5,784 nucleotides of DNA from Gaiellasilicea sp051005735 (lineage in GTDB: Bacteria; Actinomycetota; Thermoleophilia; Gaiellales; Gaiellaceae). The DNA lies in NCBI GenBank assembly GCA_051005735.1, contig JBPCJB010000221.1, positions 1 to 5,784 of the forward strand, given 5' to 3'. Below the pieces are notes generated by a model that made no database searches, was not told the origin of the DNA, and saw nothing but the letters and a program-made list of their open reading frames with translations. Both the position numbers and the translations under genes were made by a program. Positions 1-4,721 of this stretch are shown one piece after another; position 1 is the first letter of the stretch, and the number at the start of each line of letters is the position of its first letter.

Positions 1-60
1 AAGAAAAGGAGGAAAGGAGAGAGGGGGGAGAGAGGAAGAGAAGGGGAGGGGAGGCGGGGA
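1..60. repeat. Low-complexity homopurine tract at the window edge
   Basis: On the plus strand this stretch contains only A and G, apart from one C at position 55. It lies inside the frame of the leftward substrate-binding protein gene, where it would encode a run of Pro, Ser, Leu and Phe. The preceding codons are ordinary family-5 binding-protein sequence ending in the conserved GTGPF motif, and that family continues into a mixed hydrophobic and charged segment, not a Pro/Ser/Phe run. The simplest reading is a sequencing or assembly artefact at a contig end. A genuine polypurine tract that interrupts the gene is possible but less likely. Confidence 0.75.
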
Positions 61-723
61 CGCGAGGAGCCTGAACGGGCCGGTGCCGATCCCCTGGCGG
101 CCGGCGTTCACCTGCTGGTACATCCCCTCGGGGACGATCGGGGTGTAGCGATTCCACGCGAGGTGCCCGAAGAGACGCGCGTCCGAGTTCTTCAGCTTCA
201 CCCGGATCACGTACCTGCTCCGAACCTCGGTCCCCTCGACGGCGACGTACGCCGTCAGCTTCACGACCGGGCTACCCGGAACGGGCGGGTTCTCCCTCAG
301 GTCGAACGAGTACTTGACGTCCGCCGCCGTCAGCTCCTTGCCGTTGTGGAAGCGAACGCCCCGGCGGAGAGTGAAGTCGACGGTTCGCTTGTCGACCACC
401 TTCCACGACTCGGCGAGCGCGGGCCGCTGGTTCAGCTGCGAGTCCCACTCGATCAGCGACTCGTACATCGGCGCCTTGCCCCAGTGATTCGAGGTCAGCG
501 TGGCCCCGAACGGCGCGATGTGGACGGGATCCTGCTCGAGCGCCCACGTGACGCGGCCGCCGGTCGGCACCGCCGCGTCGGCGCGCCGAGGCGCCGCCTT
601 CGCAGAGCCGACGAGCGCGCCGGCCGTGACGGCGCCCGCGCCGACCTGGCCCGCCTTGACGAGCAGGTCTCGGCGATTGAGATCGCCCTTGCCCGGGCTT
701 TCCGGTGTTGGCTTGTCTGACAC
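1..723 (-). CDS. ABC transporter substrate-binding protein, family 5 (peptide/opine/nickel type), Tat-exported, partial
   Basis: This is the extracytoplasmic receptor of a Dpp/Opp-type importer; it would bind the solute and deliver it to the permease. I read 241 codons of a protein that is usually 500-600 residues, so the C-terminal half is missing. The GTG start at 723-721 is preceded by a strong ribosome binding site, GGAGGGAGGGG, six bases upstream. Residues 15-22 (LNRRDLLV) form a twin-arginine motif, followed by a Gly/Ala/Val-rich segment to about residue 44 and an AKA-A type cleavage site. There is no lipobox Cys. Family hallmarks are the early 'PMYESLIEW' segment (residues 85-93), 'TVDFTLRRGVRFHNGKELTA' (114-133) followed by ADVKYSFD (134-141), and GTGPFRL (213-219). 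The last ~21 codons lie in a homopurine tract and are probably not real protein. The gene starts 32 bp after the enolase-superfamily gene and is probably co-transcribed with it; permease genes would be expected next, beyond position 1. The bound substrate cannot be inferred. Confidence 0.9.
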   Translation of the reverse strand, partial: MSDKPTPESPGKGDLNRRDLLVKAGQVGAGAVTAGALVGSAKAAPRRADAAVPTGGRVTWALEQDPVHIAPFGATLTSNHWGKAPMYESLIEWDSQLNQRPALAESWKVVDKRTVDFTLRRGVRFHNGKELTAADVKYSFDLRENPPVPGSPVVKLTAYVAVEGTEVRSRYVIRVKLKNSDARLFGHLAWNRYTPIVPEGMYQQVNAGRQGIGTGPFRLLASPPPLPFSSSLPPLSFPPFL

Positions 724-729
724 TTTCTG

Positions 730-740
730 CCCCTCCCTCC
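730..740 (-). promoter_or_regulatory. Ribosome binding site of the substrate-binding protein gene
   Basis: The minus strand reads GGAGGGAGGGG, ending six bases before the GTG at 723. This is the strongest Shine-Dalgarno in the window and decides the start: the frame has no better initiation codon nearby, and starting here keeps the complete twin-arginine signal. It sits in the 32-bp gap after the stop codon of the upstream gene. No terminator-like hairpin is visible in that gap, which supports co-transcription. Confidence 0.7.
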
Positions 741-755
741 AATGCCTCGTGGCGG

Positions 756-1913
756 TCAGAGGATCTGACCGACCCGTGGTGCCTCACCCTGGATGTCGTC
801 GTAAAAGACGGACTCGCGCACCTCGTGGTTAGCGAGCCGATCGACGGCCTCGGGATCGAGCTCGATTCCGAGGCCGGGCGAACGTGGGACCTCGACTAGG
901 CCGTCGCTCATCTCGAGCGGCTCCGTGAGGACGTCGAATTCCTGCAGCGGGTAGTGCGTGTCGCTCGCGAACGGGAAGTTGGACGACGCCGCGACGACGT
1001 GGACGTTCCCCATCGTGGCGACGCCGAGCTCGGCCCAGCTCCCGATCGTGCACCACTTGCCGGCGGCATCCGCGAGGGTGCCGATCTGGTGGGCCCGCCG
1101 CAGGCCTCCGGCCTCGGACGGGTAGACAACGAGCACGTCGCAGGCGTCCGCTTTGATCAGCTCGAGCGCCGAGCGGACGTCCGTGCAACCTTCGTCCGCG
1201 GCGATCGGGACCGACACGCAACGCCGCACCTGCGCCATCCCCGCCAGGTCGAAGTCAGGCACGGGCTGCTCGACGTACTGGAGATCGAACTGCTCGAGCC
1301 CGTTGATCCACTTGATCGCGGCCGGAACGCTCCAGATCATGTTCGCGTCGATCCGGATCTTGACGTCCTTGCCGACCCGGTCGCGGATCGCAGCGATCGT
1401 GTCGTGATCCTGCTCGAAGTCGCGGCCCACCTTGAGCTTGAGCTCGGTGTAGCCGGCTGCGACGAAGGCGGCCGCCTTGTCCGCGTTCGCCTCGGGCGTG
1501 TCGATGAAGAGGTAGCCGACCACGGGGACGCGATCGCGACAGAAGCCGCCGAGCAGCTCTGCGACGGGAGCGCCGAGTGCCTTTCCCTTCAGGTCGAGGA
1601 GCGCGATCTCGATCCCGGCGATCGCGTAGTTCGCGATCCGGCTCCAGTTGCGGGAGAACTCCTCCAGCCTGTGCACGAGCCACTCGACCCGGAGCGGATC
1701 CTGACCCACCAGGAACTGGGTCAGCTCGTGCTCGATGATCGTCTGGATCGTCGGCAGGGTCGGCCCCGGCGCCTCCCCGAGCCCGACCATCCCCTCGTCC
1801 GTGTGGATCTGCACGAGCAGCCCCGAGGCCGAGTGGCGCGTCCCGCCCGGCCACACGAGCGGCTCCCGCACGGGGGTTCGGACGGCCGTTGTATCGATCC
1901 TGGTAATCCGCAC
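756..1913 (-). CDS. Mandelate racemase/muconate lactonizing enzyme family protein (enolase superfamily)
   Basis: This is a 385-residue Mg-dependent enzyme of normal length for the superfamily, whose members abstract the alpha-proton of a carboxylate and then epimerise, cycloisomerise or dehydrate it. Residues 1-125 are the capping domain, with TRHSASGLLVQI (25-36) and GLGEAPGPT (44-52) near the active-site loops. The barrel carries the K159-x-K161 motif, predicted metal ligands D189 (in RIDAN), E215 (in VEQP) and D240 (in AADE), then GGL at 269-271 and E295 near the last strands. The residue aligned by eye with the second catalytic Lys (MLE) or Asp (MR) is Tyr264, and the MR-type His is not seen at its usual place, so the exact reaction is open. 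GTG at 1913-1911 is the only sensible start: an in-frame TGA lies upstream at 1952-1950 and no other initiation codon intervenes. There is no Shine-Dalgarno, and the promoter -10 ends only ten bases away, which suggests a leaderless mRNA. It heads the leftward operon. Candidate roles include dipeptide or amino-acid-derivative epimerase, hydroxyproline-type dehydratase or sugar-acid dehydratase; none can be chosen from sequence alone. Confidence 0.92.
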   Translation of the reverse strand: MRITRIDTTAVRTPVREPLVWPGGTRHSASGLLVQIHTDEGMVGLGEAPGPTLPTIQTIIEHELTQFLVGQDPLRVEWLVHRLEEFSRNWSRIANYAIAGIEIALLDLKGKALGAPVAELLGGFCRDRVPVVGYLFIDTPEANADKAAAFVAAGYTELKLKVGRDFEQDHDTIAAIRDRVGKDVKIRIDANMIWSVPAAIKWINGLEQFDLQYVEQPVPDFDLAGMAQVRRCVSVPIAADEGCTDVRSALELIKADACDVLVVYPSEAGGLRRAHQIGTLADAAGKWCTIGSWAELGVATMGNVHVVAASSNFPFASDTHYPLQEFDVLTEPLEMSDGLVEVPRSPGLGIELDPEAVDRLANHEVRESVFYDDIQGEAPRVGQIL

Positions 1914-1922
1914 CGAGACCGT

Positions 1923-1928
1923 TACACT
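1923..1928 (+). promoter_or_regulatory. Possible -10 element of the gntR operon promoter
   Basis: TACACT matches the TAnnnT form of a -10 element and lies about 45 bases upstream of the gntR start, which would give a leader of roughly 35-40 bases. The -35 region is weak: CTGGTA at 1900-1905 with 17-bp spacing matches only half of TTGACA. The element overlaps the reverse-strand -10 almost base for base, so the two promoters would compete or share one symmetric melting region. Confidence 0.3.
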
Positions 1929-1953
1929 AGAGCCCGCGCGTTTGGATTGTCAA
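1924..1953 (-). promoter_or_regulatory. Promoter of the leftward operon (enolase-superfamily gene and binding protein)
   Basis: The minus strand carries a perfect -35 TTGACA (1953-1948), an 18-bp spacer and a -10 TAGTGT (1929-1924) that keeps the conserved TA...T bases. Only ten bases separate the -10 from the GTG start at 1913. A start of transcription at the usual distance falls within a few bases of the initiation codon, predicting a leaderless or nearly leaderless transcript. The -35 lies inside the first copy of the GGATTGTC-type repeat, so a repressor bound there would block RNA polymerase. Confidence 0.55.
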
Positions 1954-1954
1954 C
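1944..1954 (+). promoter_or_regulatory. Candidate GntR operator, copy 1
   Basis: GGATTGTCAAC matches ten of eleven bases of the second copy 18 bp downstream. Its core GTCAAC has the GT-Nx-AC form typical of GntR-family operators. It covers the -35 hexamer of the leftward promoter, a position fitting repression of the enolase-superfamily and binding-protein genes. Assignment to the adjacent GntR protein is inferred from position and core sequence. Confidence 0.5.
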
Positions 1955-1959
1955 CATTC

Positions 1960-1964
1960 GAGGA
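1960..1964 (+). promoter_or_regulatory. Ribosome binding site of gntR
   Basis: GAGGA sits eight bases before the ATG at 1973 and is the only purine-rich candidate there, so it supports that start over the internal ATG at residue 15. It overlaps the second operator-like repeat, so a bound repressor would lie across the translation start region of its own gene. Confidence 0.65.
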
Positions 1965-1972
1965 TTGTCTAC
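1962..1972 (+). promoter_or_regulatory. Candidate GntR operator, copy 2
   Basis: GGATTGTCTAC repeats copy 1 with one change. With the following base it forms the palindrome TGT-CT-ACA (1966-1973), whose core GTCTAC again fits the GT-Nx-AC pattern. It ends one base before the gntR start codon and is downstream of any likely rightward transcription start, so it would act as an autoregulatory roadblock on the regulator and the transport/hydrolase genes behind it. Confidence 0.5.
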
Positions 1973-2683
1973 ATGGCCGCGACGCCCAAACCGGTCGATG
2001 TCCTGCCTGCGGAGATGACTCCCGTCGCGGACGGCGGCCTCAAGCCCGGACTGCGCGGTCAACAGGTGGTCGAGGCGTTGCGCACGGCGATCATCGCCGG
2101 GAGGTTCGAGCCGGGGGCGCGCCTGATCGAGTCGGCGCTCTCGGCCGAGCTCGGGACGAGTCGCGGCCCTGTGCGCGAGGCGCTCCGCCAGCTCGAGAAC
2201 GAGGGTCTCGTCATGTCTCTCCCCTACCGCGGCGCGATCGTCCTCGGCGTCTCCGACGAGGAGGTGCAGCACGTCCTGATCCCGATCCGACTCACCGTCG
2301 AGCGCTACAGCTTCGCGAAGGCGCTCGAGACGATGACCGATGACGACTTCGCCGAGGTCGCGAAGCAGGTGTGGCTGATGGAGCAGGCGGCGAAGTCGGG
2401 CGACCTGACGAAGGCCGTAGAGGCCGACCTCCAGTTCCATGATCTGGTGATCTCTGCTTCCGGGCAGACACACACGCTCCAGATCTGGCGCAGCATCTGG
2501 CCACGAATCCGCGCCTACTTCTTTCGCTACGGCCGGAGCTCGAGCCTCGAGGAGATGGTCGAGGATCACCGTGTCCTCCTGGCCGCGTTGCAGACGCGCG
2601 ACCCCAAGCGCGTGATGCCGCTGCTCGAGCGGCACATCGCGATCTCGATTCCGCCTCAAGGCCCGAAGCGGAAGGCGCGATGA
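1973..2683 (+). CDS. GntR-family transcriptional regulator, FCD (FadR/VanR-type) subfamily
   Basis: This is a 236-residue DNA-binding regulator of normal length. Residues ~30-95 form the winged helix-turn-helix: VVEALRTAIIAGRFEPGARL (32-51), then 'LGTSRGPVREALRQLENEGL' (60-79), which is the classic GntR recognition region, and the wing YRGAIV. Residues ~100-225 are the all-helical FCD ligand domain. It keeps the four expected metal ligands D152 and H156 (in DLQFH), H199 (in EDHR) and H221 (in LERH), so it probably senses a carboxylate through a bound metal ion. The N-terminal ~25 residues are Pro/Ala-rich and probably disordered. The start is fixed by GAGGA eight bases upstream. It is first in the rightward operon, and its ATG touches a candidate operator, which suggests autoregulation and control of both divergent units, released by the imported compound or a breakdown product. 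The ligand is unknown. Confidence 0.95.
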   Translation: MAATPKPVDVLPAEMTPVADGGLKPGLRGQQVVEALRTAIIAGRFEPGARLIESALSAELGTSRGPVREALRQLENEGLVMSLPYRGAIVLGVSDEEVQHVLIPIRLTVERYSFAKALETMTDDDFAEVAKQVWLMEQAAKSGDLTKAVEADLQFHDLVISASGQTHTLQIWRSIWPRIRAYFFRYGRSSSLEEMVEDHRVLLAALQTRDPKRVMPLLERHIAISIPPQGPKRKAR

Positions 2684-3702
2684 GCGAGAACGGCCGCTCG
2701 GACGCGCTGCTCCGCGTCGAGAGCCTCTCCACCTGGTTCGATACGGACAAGGGCGTGCTCCGCGCCGTGGACGGGATCGACTTCGAGATCGCGCGCGGCG
2801 GCACTCTCGCCGTCGTCGGCGAGTCCGGAAGCGGCAAGTCGGTGACGGCCCTCTCGGTGATGCGCCTCGTCGAGCGTCCGGGCCGGATCCATCCGGACTC
2901 GCGGATCTGGTTCGAGGGCCGCGACCTCGCAAGGCTGGACGAGAAGGCGCTCGGGAAGATCCGCGGCAACGACATCTCGATGATCTTCCAGGAGCCGATG
3001 ACCTCGCTGAACCCGGTCTTCACGGTGGGCGAGCAGATCGCGGAAGCCGTCCGGCTCCACCAGGGACTCGGGCGAAGGGACGCGCTCGGGCGCGCGACCG
3101 AGATGATGCGGCTCGTCGGGATCCCCTCCGCCGAGCGGCGCGTCAAGGACTATCCGCACCAGCTCTCGGGCGGCATGCGGCAGCGCGCGATGATCGCAAT
3201 GGCGCTCAGCTCCGACCCCAAGCTCCTGATCGCGGACGAGCCGACGACGGCGCTCGACGTAACCGTGCAGGCGCAGATCCTCGAGCTGATGAAGGAGCTG
3301 CGCGAGCGGCTCGGGATGGCGATTCTCCTGATCACCCACGACCTCGGCGTCGTCGCGGAGATGGTCGATGAGGTCGCGGTCATGTACGGCGGCCGGATCG
3401 TCGAGCGCGGGCCCGTCGCAGAGATCTTCTCGAGCCCGCAGCATCCGTACACCGAGGCGCTGCTCGACTCGATCCCGCTCCTCGGGATGCGCTACTCGAA
3501 GCCGCTGAAGGCGATCCGCGGCGTCGTCCCGAGCCCGCTCGACTGGCCGGCCGGCTGCCGTTTCGCGCCCCGCTGCGACTACACCTTCGACAAGTGCATC
3601 GCGAACGACCCGCCGCTCCTGCCAGTGCCGCCGCAGGAGTCCGCGTGCTGGCTCTGCGAGAACGGGCGGCGCGTCCCCCGCGCGGCGCAGGTGGTCGCGT
3701 GA
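2680..3702 (+). CDS. dppD: ABC transporter ATP-binding protein, DppD/OppD-type
   Basis: This is one of the two cytoplasmic ATPases that drive a peptide-type importer; 340 residues is the usual length. Motifs in order are Walker A GESGSGKS (47-54), Q-loop Gln104 in FQEPMTSLNP, signature LSGGMRQR (162-169), Walker B LLIADE (182-187, Asp186 and catalytic Glu187) and switch His220. The C-terminal oligopeptide-transporter domain has HPYTEALL (255-262) and the Cys cluster C293, C299, C306, C323, C326. All catalytic residues are present. The ATG overlaps the gntR stop as ATGA, with GGAAGG four bases upstream, so translation is probably coupled. The symbol follows family convention; the transported solute could equally be a non-peptide. 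It should pair with the following ATPase and with permeases outside the window. Confidence 0.95.
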   Translation: MSENGRSDALLRVESLSTWFDTDKGVLRAVDGIDFEIARGGTLAVVGESGSGKSVTALSVMRLVERPGRIHPDSRIWFEGRDLARLDEKALGKIRGNDISMIFQEPMTSLNPVFTVGEQIAEAVRLHQGLGRRDALGRATEMMRLVGIPSAERRVKDYPHQLSGGMRQRAMIAMALSSDPKLLIADEPTTALDVTVQAQILELMKELRERLGMAILLITHDLGVVAEMVDEVAVMYGGRIVERGPVAEIFSSPQHPYTEALLDSIPLLGMRYSKPLKAIRGVVPSPLDWPAGCRFAPRCDYTFDKCIANDPPLLPVPPQESACWLCENGRRVPRAAQVVA

Positions 3703-4721
3703 CGACCGGGTCGCCGGAAGTCCTGATGAGGGCGCGCGGGCTGAAGAAGCACTTCCCGGTGCGCAAGGGGATCTTCAAGCGCCAGGTCGCGACCCTCCAG
3801 GCCGTGGACGGCGTCGATCTCGACATCTTCCGCGGTGAGACGCTCGGGCTCGTGGGCGAATCGGGCTGCGGCAAGTCGACGCTCGGCCGGACGCTCCTGC
3901 GCATCCTCGAGCCGACCGCGGGCGAGCTCGAGTTCGACGGGGTCGACCTGAACAGGCTCGGCTCGCGCGCGCTGAAGGCGCAGCGCCAGCACATGCAGAT
4001 CGTCTTCCAGGACTCGGTCGGCTCGCTCGACCCGCGGATGAAGGTGAAGGATCTCGTCGGCGAGGGCCTGCGGATCCACGGGATCGAGCGCAGGCGCAGG
4101 GAGAGCGTCGTGCTCGAGACGCTCGAGCGCGTCGGCCTGAGCGCCGAGTCGGCCGAGCGCTACCCGCACATGTTCAGCGGCGGCCAGCGCCAGCGGATCG
4201 GCCTCGCCCGCGCGCTCGTCCTCCGTCCGAAGTTCATCGTCGCGGACGAGCCCGTCTCGGCCCTCGACGTCTCGATCCAGTCGCAGGTGCTGAACCTGCT
4301 CGTCGAGCTGAAGCGCGACTTCAACCTCACCTATCTCTTCGTCGCCCACGACCTTGCGGTCGTCGGCTACATCTCCGACCGGATCGCCGTCATGTATCTC
4401 GGCAAGATCGTCGAGCTCGCGTCCTCGGACGACCTCTTCGCGCGGCCGCTCCATCCGTACACGCAGGCGCTCCTCTCCGCCAACCCCGAGCCGATTCCGG
4501 GCCGAAAGCACCAGCGGATCGTGCTCAGGGGCGACGTTCCGAGCCCGATCGACCCGCCCTCGGGCTGCCGCTTCCGGACGCGCTGCCCCATCGCGCAGCC
4601 GATCTGCGCCGAGATCGAGCCACCGCTCGCGGATCACGGCCAGAGTCACGGCGCCGCGTGCCACTTCGCGGGAACCCCGATCGCGGACGTTCCGGCAGCG
4701 CACCCGACCCTCGTCGGTTGA
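3699..4721 (+). CDS. dppF: ABC transporter ATP-binding protein, DppF/OppF-type
   Basis: This is the second ATPase of the importer, 340 residues from the chosen start. Walker A is GESGCGKS (53-60), Q-loop Gln104 in FQDSVGSLDP, signature FSGGQRQR (159-166), Walker B FIVADE (179-184, Asp183 and Glu184) and switch His217. HPYTQALL (252-259) and Cys290, Cys296, Cys303 and Cys321 mark the C-terminal oligopeptide-transporter domain. The N-terminal 'HFPVRKGIF' segment is typical of DppF rather than DppD. The frame is open back to an ATG at 3594, but those 35 codons are Arg/Ala/Pro-rich, lie wholly inside dppD and have no counterpart in the family. GTG at 3699 forms a GTGA overlap with the dppD stop and has AGGTGG four bases upstream, so I start it there. 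Nucleotide binding and hydrolysis look intact. Confidence 0.94.
   Translation: MTTGSPEVLMRARGLKKHFPVRKGIFKRQVATLQAVDGVDLDIFRGETLGLVGESGCGKSTLGRTLLRILEPTAGELEFDGVDLNRLGSRALKAQRQHMQIVFQDSVGSLDPRMKVKDLVGEGLRIHGIERRRRESVVLETLERVGLSAESAERYPHMFSGGQRQRIGLARALVLRPKFIVADEPVSALDVSIQSQVLNLLVELKRDFNLTYLFVAHDLAVVGYISDRIAVMYLGKIVELASSDDLFARPLHPYTQALLSANPEPIPGRKHQRIVLRGDVPSPIDPPSGCRFRTRCPIAQPICAEIEPPLADHGQSHGAACHFAGTPIADVPAAHPTLVG

Noticed and set aside
163..720. Plus-strand frame of 185 codons at the left end
   Set aside because: It is antisense to the binding-protein gene, Arg-rich, and lacks any recognisable domain or ribosome binding site support.
724..755. Possible terminator between the enolase-superfamily gene and the binding-protein gene
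   Set aside because: I found no stable inverted repeat followed by a T-run; the gap is mostly occupied by the downstream ribosome binding site.
954..2018. 354-codon plus-strand frame opposite the enolase-superfamily gene
   Set aside because: It is Arg/Asp/Val-rich with no family motif; the opposite strand carries a complete conserved enzyme.
1922..2932. 336-codon minus-strand frame opposite gntR and the start of dppD
   Set aside because: It is a compositional shadow rich in Arg, runs across the divergent promoter, and conflicts with the clear GntR and ABC ATPase frames.
3594..3698. N-terminal extension of dppF back to the ATG at 3594
   Set aside because: It would lie entirely inside dppD and encode 35 Arg/Ala/Pro-rich residues absent from the family; the GTG at 3699 with a GTGA overlap explains the gene.
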